This document shows, piece by piece, positions 9,092 through 16,886 of a stretch of 42,560 nucleotides of DNA. A program made the translations under genes and the position numbers. Origin of the DNA: Komarekiella delphini-convector SJRDD-AB1 (GTDB lineage: Bacteria > Cyanobacteriota > Cyanobacteriia > Cyanobacteriales > Nostocaceae); assembly GCF_014831675.1 (NCBI RefSeq), contig NZ_VJXY01000054.1:1-42560 (forward strand). Direction: 5' to 3'. The notes beneath the pieces were generated by a model that saw only the letters and a program-made list of their open reading frames with translations, made no database searches and was not told the origin of the DNA. How positions within the stretch are numbered: position 1 is the first letter of the stretch; every line of letters starts with the position of its first letter.

Positions 9092-9807
9092 AATTGCTCT
9101 GGGTTAATTCCCCGTTCTTTAAGTAAGGCGCGGAGTGCTTCTAGTTCACTTTCTGCTTGTTCAGCTCGTTGGCGTTCTTGTTCAGCTCGTTGGCGTTCTT
9201 GTTCAGCTTGAGCTTGCGCTTGTTGCCGTTGTTGCGCTAGTTCTATATATGTCAGAAACCGTTGCCCATCAGGACGATAAATCTGAAGTTCGTTATCTGA
9301 CAATTCAAAGCGTATACCAAGACGAGAACTTACCCAACCAGTCATTTGGGGAATTTCAGCTAGTTCACTACCAGAACGTAACCAACCGCTTAACTCACCT
9401 GTCTCTGGATCATATAAGTAATATTCTTCTACCCCATAACGCTCGTAAAATTTGTATTTAGCAATCATCTCTTTAGCACTATTGCTAGGAGAGAGAATTT
9501 CAAACACCACTTGCGGGGGAATATTATCTTCTTGCCATTCTAGATAAGAACCTCGGTCTGCTTTTGGTCTGCCAAAGACTACCATGACATCAGGCGCTCT
9601 GCGGGTAACGTTATCCCCCTGAACAGGATACCAAAATAAATCGCCGGCAACGAATACATTAGGGTCATCAGCAAATAAAAGATCCAAGTTCTTTTTAATC
9701 AGCACAATCAACTCAAACTGTTTTGTATTTTCTGCCATTGGCTGTCCATCGCTTTCGGGGTAGACAATGGCTTTTTGGCTGTTGGAAGATGGTAGCTGAG
9801 TGACCAT
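9088..9807 (-). CDS. Uma2-family (DUF820) putative nuclease, copy A
   Basis: This 239-aa protein has the Uma2 PD-(D/E)XK-like fold: RAPDVMVVFGRPK, IPPQVVFEILSPSNS and KFYERYGVEEYYLYDPETG. A C-terminal coiled coil of QQRQQAQAQ/ERQRAEQ repeats (about 190-225) ends in LLKERGINPEQL. These proteins are greatly expanded in cyanobacteria and their function is unproven; nuclease activity is inferred from the fold. It is a tandem paralogue of the gene upstream and overlaps rluD by 4 nt. Confidence 0.85.
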   Translation of the reverse strand: MVTQLPSSNSQKAIVYPESDGQPMAENTKQFELIVLIKKNLDLLFADDPNVFVAGDLFWYPVQGDNVTRRAPDVMVVFGRPKADRGSYLEWQEDNIPPQVVFEILSPSNSAKEMIAKYKFYERYGVEEYYLYDPETGELSGWLRSGSELAEIPQMTGWVSSRLGIRFELSDNELQIYRPDGQRFLTYIELAQQRQQAQAQAEQERQRAEQERQRAEQAESELEALRALLKERGINPEQL

Positions 9808-9843
9808 TGCTATAAGTCCAATTTCACAAGTGTATTGTCAATT

Positions 9844-9888
9844 TTAACTAACTGAAGGTTCTTCAATTTGTAAATTAAATTCGGTCAC
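9844..9888 (-). pseudogene. Vestigial 5' end of rluD (duplication scar)
   Basis: Overlapping the stop of Uma2 copy B is a GTG frame reading MTEFNLQIEE, nearly identical to the first ten codons of rluD (MTEFNLQVEE). It then diverges and stops after 14 residues. The duplicated unit that made the two uma2 genes therefore carried the start of rluD with it. Confidence 0.85.
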
Positions 9889-10580
9889 AATTGCTCTGGA
9901 TTAATTCCCCGTTCTTGAAGTAAAGCGCGGAGTACTTCTAGTTTACTTTCTGCTTGTTCAGCTCTTGCTTCTGCTTGTTCAGCTCGTTGTCTTTCTTGCT
10001 GTCGTTGCTGATCTAATTCCAAATAGGTAAGAAAGCGATCGCCATCAGGGCGATAGATTTCTAGTTTTTCCTCAGACAACTCGAAGCGCACTCCTAATTT
10101 AGGACTTACCCAACCAGCCATTTGGTCAATTACTTCTAATCGTGAGTTACGAAGCTGCCAACCTGTCAAGTCCACTACATCAGGTTCATATAAATAGTAT
10201 TCTTCTACACCATAACGTTCATAAAACTCAAATTTTTTCGCCATTTTGGAGATACGGTTTCCAGGCGACCAAATTTCAAAAACCACTTGTGGGGGAATAT
10301 AGTCTTCAAACCACTGTTGATAAGAACCTCGATATCCTTTCGGTCTACCAAATACTACCATCACCTCGGGAGCTTGGCGGAGCTTGTTATCACCTTCCAC
10401 GGGATACCACAACAAGTCACCAGCGACGAACACATTAGGATCGTTGGCGAACAGCAGTTCTAAATTATCTTTAATCCAGACAATTAATTCAAACTGCTTG
10501 GTGTTGTCTGCCATTGGCTGTCCGTCACTGTCGGGGTAGATGATGCCTTTTTGGGTGGAAGATGGTAACTGTGTGACCAT
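9885..10580 (-). CDS. Uma2-family (DUF820) putative nuclease, copy B
   Basis: The start at MVTQLPSS is chosen to match copy A; the open frame extends five codons further (from 10595). The 231-aa protein shares its whole layout with copy A: QAPEVMVVFGRPKGYRGS, PPQVVFEIWSPGN, FYERYGVEEYYLYEPD, then a shorter coiled coil and LLQERGINPEQL. It arose by tandem duplication, but divergence is substantial, so the event is not recent. Its role is unknown. Confidence 0.83.
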   Translation of the reverse strand: MVTQLPSSTQKGIIYPDSDGQPMADNTKQFELIVWIKDNLELLFANDPNVFVAGDLLWYPVEGDNKLRQAPEVMVVFGRPKGYRGSYQQWFEDYIPPQVVFEIWSPGNRISKMAKKFEFYERYGVEEYYLYEPDVVDLTGWQLRNSRLEVIDQMAGWVSPKLGVRFELSEEKLEIYRPDGDRFLTYLELDQQRQQERQRAEQAEARAEQAESKLEVLRALLQERGINPEQL

Positions 10581-12049
10581 TGCGGTGATTCCCATTCGAC
10601 AGGTAGATGATTAATTTTAACGAATTGCAAGCAAGAGAGAGATTTAGCGGCGAAAGCGAGTTATGAGGCTATATCGGTGCAGGATACTCCAGAGGATTAG
10701 GCTTGCAATTAAGCCAGTCGCAAAACTCCCCTAAAAAGCCATTGTTTTTCGCTGAGCTAATACTTGCGATCGCGCTGTGTTTACTTAATTTTTACTCTGT
10801 CGCGAATAGCAATAGTCACATTTTCTAATATGGCTACTCCTGTATCTAGATTTAGATAATTTGTTTCTCATATTCCGCTAATTACAGCAAACGTTTTATC
10901 ACATCATTTGGTGTATTTACTAACTTTTATCCAACATATTATATCTGTTCCACTTAAGACTTTAGATTTTTATGTTAAATTGCCAGTACAAAATAGTTCG
11001 TTACTTTACAAGCGTAATTTAATCACATAATAAAAGTACGCTTTACTGCACATTTTCCATATATCAGGATAGTTCAACGAACAAATATCTATAACAATTC
11101 CCTAAAAAAAATATTAATTTTCATTCATATTTTCTTTAATGACTTATTATAAAATTTACATACTATTTTTACTTTTACTTGAAATTTATAGTAATCTAAG
11201 TTTTAGTAAGTAATTTACTTTCCATCTACCATTTAACTAAAGACTGTGATTTTTTAGGTATGAATTCTAATTTTTGAGTTTTACTGTCAATTCGAGAATT
11301 TAGTGTTCAGAATTATGCTAGGTAACTATTCATCGCAACACAAATTTAGAGCGTGTTTTCATTACTTATGAACAGATTACCTTCCACTGAGTCAGCCGTG
11401 GTTGCATCTCACTACATACCATCACTGCATCAGTTATTCTCTGACTCACCCCTAATGAGACTTTGCCATTTCTATTGCTCAAGGGATAAATTTACTCAAG
11501 TCTTGTAAAGAAAAGCTCTACAATCCAGAACTTAAGTAAAACCTTGAACAATTATAGATACTTAGTTCCATAAAACACACTAAAACTGCGTAAGCTGTCC
11601 TCAAGAAGGTGTCTGAAGTTCTAAACTCTGAATTTACGCGTTTCGGCTGAAGCAGTAAAGTCCGAGCAAAGCGGAACTACGGTTTTTGCTCTGTTTGCGG
11701 TTCTGAAGCGTTGGTTTACAACTGTAGTTGAGTTACAGTGAGGCAGTCAGATTAGCAAAAGATACAGAAAGTAAATCTGATTTTTGGAACACTGTTTCCA
11801 GGAAACAAATTAAGCTATTTCGCTATTTGGCAACAGTAGAGCTTGGTTTGACATAGCGAGTCGTGATTTGTGCATTATAGCTTAGCAGAGATTGGCGAAT
11901 TAGGTGTTGGGGGGTGTGGAATCTCTGTACTAACTTAAATGTGACCGCTATATTGATCTGACAGTGCCTACGATAATGTCGCTGTGAATTCTGAAAAGGT
12001 AATTCACGAATTTTGACTGCGAATATAAATTTAATCCAGAGCCGTCCCG
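10581..12049. other. Long AT-rich non-coding region
   Basis: About 1.47 kb without a supported gene. From about 10800 to 11340 the sequence is strongly AT-rich. A 46-codon frame at 11367-11507 has no ribosome site or recognisable motif. From 11590 to 11730 a GC-richer patch contains near-repeats (CCGAGCAAAGCGG, GCTCTGTTTGCGGT) that might fold as a leader of the following regulator gene. A structured RNA cannot be excluded. Confidence 0.45.
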
Positions 12050-13129
12050 ATGAAGACACTTCCTATTAGTAGATATAGATTTTTCCAAAAACTCCAGCCC
12101 TTATCTTTATTAAAAAAAATTACTAGTAAGTCTGTTACTGGTTGTTTACAGGTCTTTAGTACGTCAGGTTCTTGGTCAATATACATAGACGAAGGTAAAT
12201 TGATCTATACCTGCTACTCAGAGAAAATGTTTGAACCCTTGTACAGAAACTTGCAACGCTTAAGCCTGCAAATTTCTACCCTTCCTCGCGGAATTCACGA
12301 GCAGCTGCGGGCGATATTTGAAACGGGTATTGAAAATCAGGCAATACCAAATCCAGATTACTTAGCTATTTGCTGGTTAGTCAATCAGAAATATCTTAGT
12401 CCTTCTCAAGCAGCGTTGCTGATAGAACAATTAGCTCTAGAAGTCCTGGAGTCATTTCTGAGCTTAGAAGAGGGAAGTTACGAATTTATTCCTGAAAGCT
12501 TTTTGGATGACATGCCAAAGTTCTGTCATCTTAATGTTCGCTTACTAGTCGAACGGTGTCAAAGGCGATCGCCTACTTCTCCAGTGCAACCCTCGCAATT
12601 TTTGCCAACAAATCAGCCACAAACTCGAACCAAGGCTGCTCAAAAGTTGCTTAAGCTAGACAACGGCAATCAACCAGTAGCATCCGCTAACCGCCCTTTA
12701 ACTAGCAGTATTAATACTATCGATCATAGCAGCAAGCAAATTATACCGCCGCCTGCTGACAAAAAACTCTACACAATCTTTTGTATTGATGATAGCCCCA
12801 CAGTTTTGAGTGCGATCAAAAATTATTTAGATGAGCAAATGTTTTCGGTTGTGGGAGTCACCGATTCCTTGAAAGCTTTGATGCACATTATCCGTGCTAA
12901 ACCCGACTTAATTTTGTTGGATATTTCAATGCCTAACTTAGACGGATATGAGCTATGTTCTTTGCTGCGTAAACACTCGTATTTTAAAAATACACCTGTG
13001 ATTATGGTGACAGGAAAAACAGGTTTTGTAGATCGAGCTAAAGCCAAGATGGTCAAGGCTTCAGGCTATTTGGCTAAGCCTTTTACACAAGGAGATTTAC
13101 TGAAAGTAATCTTTCAACACATTGTTTAA
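12050..13129 (+). CDS. PatA-like response regulator (PATAN/DUF4388 + REC)
   Basis: The 359-aa protein begins with a DUF4388/PATAN-type domain (about 1-180, with LQVFSTSGSWSIYIDEGKLIYTCYS split around it), then a Gln/Pro/Ser-rich linker (about 185-235) and a C-terminal CheY-like receiver (FCIDDSPTVLSAI, phospho-Asp in LILLDISMPNLDGYE, Lys in YLAKPF). This is the architecture of PatA, PixG and HmpA, which act in heterocyst patterning, phototaxis and hormogonium motility. A CheY-like gene follows by 41 nt, but the usual cheW, mcp and cheA genes do not, so the pair is an orphan. The ribosome site is weak. Confidence 0.88.
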   Translation: MKTLPISRYRFFQKLQPLSLLKKITSKSVTGCLQVFSTSGSWSIYIDEGKLIYTCYSEKMFEPLYRNLQRLSLQISTLPRGIHEQLRAIFETGIENQAIPNPDYLAICWLVNQKYLSPSQAALLIEQLALEVLESFLSLEEGSYEFIPESFLDDMPKFCHLNVRLLVERCQRRSPTSPVQPSQFLPTNQPQTRTKAAQKLLKLDNGNQPVASANRPLTSSINTIDHSSKQIIPPPADKKLYTIFCIDDSPTVLSAIKNYLDEQMFSVVGVTDSLKALMHIIRAKPDLILLDISMPNLDGYELCSLLRKHSYFKNTPVIMVTGKTGFVDRAKAKMVKASGYLAKPFTQGDLLKVIFQHIV

Positions 13130-13170
13130 TCTTTGTAAAACAAAAATAACTAAGCCTTGGAGATTAAAGA

Positions 13171-13608
13171 TTGAGCATTACTTGGATTAGTACAATTCTA
13201 GTTGTCAAAGATTCTTTGAGTGAATTGGAATTAATCAGTCATTTTCTTAGAGATAGAGGTTATAACATCATTAAAACCACCAGTGCTAAAGAAGCTCTAG
13301 AAATAGTTTTAGAAGAAAAACCTGATGTGATTGTTACCGATGTGGTAATGCCAGGAATGAGTGGATTTGAGTTGTGTCGCTTCCTCAACAGAAATCCAAC
13401 TAATCAAAAAGTGCCGATTGTAATTTGTAGTAGTAAAAATGAGGCAATTCATCACTTGTGGGCAAGGAAACAAGGTGCTGACGCCTATATAACTAAGCCA
13501 TACACCTCTGAACAGTTACTAAGTATTATTCAATCAGTAGAAGTACAAAGCCACAACTCGATTTTTCAAAGAAGCTGCAAACTAACCATCAAACTGGACG
13601 ACAACTAG
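13171..13608 (+). CDS. CheY-like single-domain response regulator
   Basis: A 145-aa receiver domain starts at TTG with GGAG 8 nt upstream. The phospho-acceptor Asp is in DVIVTDVVMPGMSG, the Thr/Ser position in IVICSSK and the Lys in ITKPY. The acidic pocket normally reading DD or ED is LVVKDS here, with lysine replacing the first acidic residue, so metal binding and phosphorylation may be altered. It follows the PatA-like gene and probably works with it, as PixH does with PixG. The 3' end overlaps convergent cobA by 20 nt. Confidence 0.85.
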   Translation: MSITWISTILVVKDSLSELELISHFLRDRGYNIIKTTSAKEALEIVLEEKPDVIVTDVVMPGMSGFELCRFLNRNPTNQKVPIVICSSKNEAIHHLWARKQGADAYITKPYTSEQLLSIIQSVEVQSHNSIFQRSCKLTIKLDDN

Positions 13609-14335
13609 ACAAAATAGCGTGCATATTTACTACCTGACCAATTACCGCGATCGCCGGCGCACCAAATCCAGTTTGCTCTACTTGTTCTACAATTGTCTTC
13701 AACGTCCCAATCAATTCTTCTTGTTCGGGTCGCGTACCCCAACGTACTAAAGCAATCGGCGTTTCTAAACTCAGCCCAGCTGCGCTCAACTGTTCTACAA
13801 TGTAAGGCAGATTGTGAATTCCCATGTAAATTACAATGGTTTCACAACTGTGGGCGATCGCATTCCAATTTACTATCGGTTTATATTTACCCGCAGCCTC
13901 ATGCCCAGTAACAAATGTTACGGATGAACTATACAGTCGATGAGTCAAAGGTATACCTGCATAAGCTGCTGCTGCAATCCCAGATGTAATACCTGGTACA
14001 ACTTCTACTGAAATTCCAGCTTTCACCAATTCTGCCATCTCCTCACCACCGCGACCAAAGATAAAGGGGTCGCCACCTTTGAGGCGCACCACAATTGCAT
14101 TATCCTGCGCTTTATCAATTAGCAGTTGAGTTGTTTCATCTTGCAACAAAGAATGTCTCCCCATGCGCTTACCAGCGTTAATTTGCTCTGCTTGGGGATT
14201 AATCATTGCTAAAATTGTTGGACTCACCAAGGCATCATAGATGACTACATCTGCACATTCCAACAACCCTTTACCCTTGAGGGTCATTAGTCCCGGATCT
14301 CCGGGCCCCGCACCCACCAAATAAACTTTTCCCAA
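13589..14335 (-). CDS. cobA: Uroporphyrinogen-III C-methyltransferase (SUMT)
   Basis: The protein shows the SUMT signatures LVGAGPGDPGLMTLKG, KRMGRHSL, VVRLKGGDPFIFGRGGEE and VVPGITSGIAAAAYAGIPLTHR. It methylates uroporphyrinogen III at C2 and C7 to precorrin-2, for siroheme (nitrite and sulfite reductases) and possibly cobalamin. The open frame reaches 14386 and would overlap sirB by 22 nt, but the TTG at 14335 has a strong GAGGGGAG about 6 nt upstream and begins the conserved fold at once, giving 248 aa. It is downstream of sirB and likely cotranscribed. Confidence 0.9.
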   Translation of the reverse strand: MGKVYLVGAGPGDPGLMTLKGKGLLECADVVIYDALVSPTILAMINPQAEQINAGKRMGRHSLLQDETTQLLIDKAQDNAIVVRLKGGDPFIFGRGGEEMAELVKAGISVEVVPGITSGIAAAAYAGIPLTHRLYSSSVTFVTGHEAAGKYKPIVNWNAIAHSCETIVIYMGIHNLPYIVEQLSAAGLSLETPIALVRWGTRPEQEELIGTLKTIVEQVEQTGFGAPAIAVIGQVVNMHAILSSCRPV

Positions 14336-14364
14336 ATACTTTCTCCCCTCTGTTTGTGTGCAAT

Positions 14365-15120
14365 TTATTTTTCTACTAAATCCCAAATTAGCTCGGCTAA
14401 TTCTGCACTTGCTCCTAAAGGCTGAGCCAGTTGGAAATTCACCATAGGGAACTGTAATTTTAGCTCCTCTATTGACCGAGCGATCGCATCGGTGATTCCA
14501 CCCGCGAATAAAAAATATGGCAATATTGCAATTTCCCGATAGCCAGCAACTACCAATTCCTTCACTCGTGATTCTAAATTAGGAGGGACAGCCCAGTAAG
14601 CAACCATTGCTTCTAAACTTGCCGCCATTGCTTCTACTGATTGTTGCGAACCAGGGCGACTGCTACCATGAGCTAACAAAATCCATGCTTGTGCTTTGAT
14701 AGCAGCCATTGACTTTGTTAGTAATTTCCCTAAACTTGGGTGGCTGCCTAAGTATGGTCGTAGCTCAATCATCATATCTTGACCAATAACCTGTTGTGCT
14801 AGCGCTACTTCCGCCGGAATATCTGTCATTACATGCACTCCCGACAGCAAAAATAGCGGTATAATTTCTAGATGATTGCACCCAGCGACTAAAGCGCTCT
14901 TGGCAAATTGTCGAATCTGCTCGTGTAATGGCTCAGAACTTGCTTCCAAGTAAGCTACACCTACTTGATTTTTACAATCTGGAGATACACCACCAGTAGA
15001 AGCTGCTTGATTATAGCTATTATCCAGTTTATTACTTAGTAGCTGTGCTAGTTCTTGCATGGCAATTTCTGGACGCGGATCGCGACTTCCGTGGGATACC
15101 AGCAGATAAGCAGATGACAT
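14365..15120 (-). CDS. sirB: Sirohydrochlorin ferro/cobaltochelatase (SirB/CbiX type)
   Basis: This roughly 251-aa protein has two CbiX-like halves, each with a conserved His in a (V/A)HGS motif: LLVSHGSRDPRPE near the N terminus and LLAHGSSRPGSQQ near residue 150. IIPLFLLSGVHVMTDIP is also typical. It inserts Fe2+ (or Co2+) into sirohydrochlorin, completing siroheme next to cobA. The ATG at 15120 (MSSAYLLVSHGS) is preferred over a TTG two codons earlier. A region of about 25 residues (ASTGGVSPDCKNQ) after the first motif looks like a lineage-specific insertion. Metal choice cannot be read from sequence. Confidence 0.87.
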   Translation of the reverse strand: MSSAYLLVSHGSRDPRPEIAMQELAQLLSNKLDNSYNQAASTGGVSPDCKNQVGVAYLEASSEPLHEQIRQFAKSALVAGCNHLEIIPLFLLSGVHVMTDIPAEVALAQQVIGQDMMIELRPYLGSHPSLGKLLTKSMAAIKAQAWILLAHGSSRPGSQQSVEAMAASLEAMVAYWAVPPNLESRVKELVVAGYREIAILPYFLFAGGITDAIARSIEELKLQFPMVNFQLAQPLGASAELAELIWDLVEK

Positions 15121-15380
15121 TGGCAAGGATTTAACTCTCTGTTGCTATTTTTTTTATCTTACTTAAGATTAAAAGGACTTGATTGTGGGATATTTAAATA
15201 ACCGCAGCAAGAATAGGCATCGTAGTTAGGCTTATTACAACTGTGCTTTAGAGACTACTGGTTTATTTGCTGGCGATCGCAAAATATCAAAAAATTGACC
15301 GAACAGGGTAGCGATTGTCCAGAAATTTATATACAAAAGTATGTGCAAGCTATTCCATGTTCTTCCCTGTGCCGCTTGCC

Positions 15381-15755
15381 TTATTGTTCTTGAGCAGTGT
15401 AAGTATAAAATTGATTCAATGCTCCCACCGTTTCAAATCTGTAAGAAGGTATCCAAGAATTTAGTTTTAAATCTGTACGGTAAATACTAAAAATAATATA
15501 ATTTTGCCTTTCTGTAGTCCTGGCAAGAATTTCCTGCATTTGTGGATTAACCGAATCAACCAACTTATCACAATTTAAATTTATTAAATTTTCTAAGATA
15601 TTCGTTGTTTTTTTACATACGTCAGTTTTTAAGTACTTAGCCAATCGCTGTACTGCATACTCTTCATATTCAGCCTGACTGGGATTGGTCTTCGCCATTG
15701 TCACCCCTAAAGCGGCGAGTCCCGCTGCTGCTCCAAGATATGCGATAGGTTCCAT
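15381..15755 (-). CDS. DUF4359 family protein
   Basis: The open frame reaches 15857, but that would run through the tRNA-His gene. The ATG of MEPIAYLGAAAGLAALGV at 15755 gives a 124-aa protein with an N-terminal hydrophobic helix and a soluble rest (SQAEYEEYAVQRLAKYL, RTTERQNYIIFSIYRT-like text, SYRFETVGALNQFYTY). This matches the DUF4359 family, widespread in cyanobacteria and of unknown function. It is probably membrane-anchored or secreted. It is divergent from tRNA-His. Confidence 0.8.
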   Translation of the reverse strand: MEPIAYLGAAAGLAALGVTMAKTNPSQAEYEEYAVQRLAKYLKTDVCKKTTNILENLINLNCDKLVDSVNPQMQEILARTTERQNYIIFSIYRTDLKLNSWIPSYRFETVGALNQFYTYTAQEQ

Positions 15756-15810
15756 TAACAAACACTCTTGATCGCTTCCCCAAAACTTGTTATAATCCAA
15801 ATTGTTGAAT

Positions 15811-15884
15811 GGCGAGCGTAGCCAAGTGGTTAAGGCAGTGGTTTGTGGTACCACCATTCGTGGGTTCGAGTCCCATCGTTCGCC
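15811..15884 (+). tRNA. trnH-GUG: tRNA-His (GUG)
   Basis: The cloverleaf is clear: an 8-nt 5' strand GGCGAGCG including the extra G-1 typical of tRNA-His, D-arm GCC...GGC, anticodon stem GTGGT/ACCAC around loop TTGTGGT (anticodon GTG), and T-arm with GGTTCGAGTCC. The 3' strand CGTTCGC plus discriminator C73 pairs with G-1. CCA is not encoded (CCTAT follows). Confidence 0.97.
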
Positions 15885-16165
15885 CTATATTACAGTACAG
15901 TATCTTATTTGGCAATAATTTTTATCTACACTTGAGTCAGCCTAGATAAGGTAGTACAGCTTAATATTAATTTAGCTTATAGGTATTTTGATGTATATAA
16001 GCACAAGTACTTGATAAACTTGGCTAACTCCTCTATTTCAATATCGAATTTATGACAATGATAATAGTAAATTGTTACTTTTTTATTTTTCTGCTAACGC
16101 ATGAATAATGGAAGCAGATGAGCTGTATCTGCTTCCAAAAAAAGTTTTTAACGCACAGTAAGCTG
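15885..16165. other. AT-rich spacer after tRNA-His
   Basis: About 280 bp of AT-rich sequence with no supported gene. GAAGCAGATGAGCTGTATCTGCTTC near 16110-16134 forms a stem-loop (GAAGCAGAT/ATCTGCTTC) and is followed by an A-run and then TTTTT. Confidence 0.5.
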
Positions 16166-16282
16166 TTAGAAAAGTCCTAAAAGAATGAGAAAAGTCAATC
16201 CACAGAAGGCAAGTAAAGAGATAATCATGATGTTACCTACGCTGTGGTCTGAAGCTGTTAACTTATTTATATTGTCAGCCAT
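16166..16282 (-). CDS. 38-aa single-span membrane peptide
   Basis: A short frame starting MADNINKLTASDHSVGN has a polar N-terminal half and one hydrophobic helix (IMIISLLAFCGLTFLILLGLF) ending at the stop. The GATG-free leader shows only a weak AGGGTCGG about 6 nt upstream. The layout recalls small thylakoid subunits (PSI, PSII, NDH or cytochrome b6f), but I do not recognise it as any of them. A stem-loop about 30 nt past the stop (GAAGCAGAT/ATCTGCTTC) could terminate it. It may be real or chance. Confidence 0.5.
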   Translation of the reverse strand: MADNINKLTASDHSVGNIMIISLLAFCGLTFLILLGLF

Positions 16283-16886
16283 ACTAACCGACCCTATTTA
16301 AACAACTTTATGCTGAAATTATAGCTAGAGTAAATAAGCATTTGATCTAGATAACTTAAAAAATTGATTTTAATTCATTTAAGTTAAAATACACAGTTAT
16401 AGGCTCAAGCAAAAAATTAACTTTTGTTTCAAAAATTGGGAAGGTAGTAGCGCACTACATAAGAATAGGTTTTTACAAAAAAAACTATTCATTGACAAGT
16501 CTGCTCAAGCTATAAAGTAAATCTTGATATCGTAAGTCAACTGACAATAAAATACACACGAATAAACAATATGGTAAACAAATACATGCAACCATTGATA
16601 ACTTAAGTGATAGTGCTCTTAGTGCCGTTGTATCAATATTTTCTAACCTCTATCAAAAGAAACAAGAATTGTATTCCTTTAGTTAGATCAAAAAATACTG
16701 AGTAATAGATACTTTAAGTAAAGAAGAACACGATCTAGGTATCTGCTAAAAAGTAGTTAACCTTAAATGCAGAGGTAAAGATAATTTATCTGTATTGATT
16801 CGTGGTTCTATATTATGCAAACAAGGTAGGAGCTTACCGCTCTTGCCTTGGGAGCCAACAATGTAAAATTTTCTAGCGGGGTTGCC
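16283..16886. other. Upstream region of susA
   Basis: About 600 bp, AT-rich, with no supported gene. It must contain the susA promoter and leader. An imperfect pair, AGGTAGGAGCTTACCGCTCTTGCCTT near 16825, precedes the coding region and might fold. Confidence 0.45.

Noticed and set aside
11367-11507. 46-codon plus-strand frame MNRLPSTES...
   Set aside because: No ribosome site, no recognisable motif and located in AT-rich non-coding DNA.
11823-12059. 78-aa minus-strand frame overlapping the PatA-like start
   Set aside because: Overlaps the start of a well-supported gene and has no recognisable protein features.
15756-15857. N-terminal extension of the DUF4359 frame
   Set aside because: It would be translated from the complement of tRNA-His; the internal ATG starts the hydrophobic helix typical of the family.
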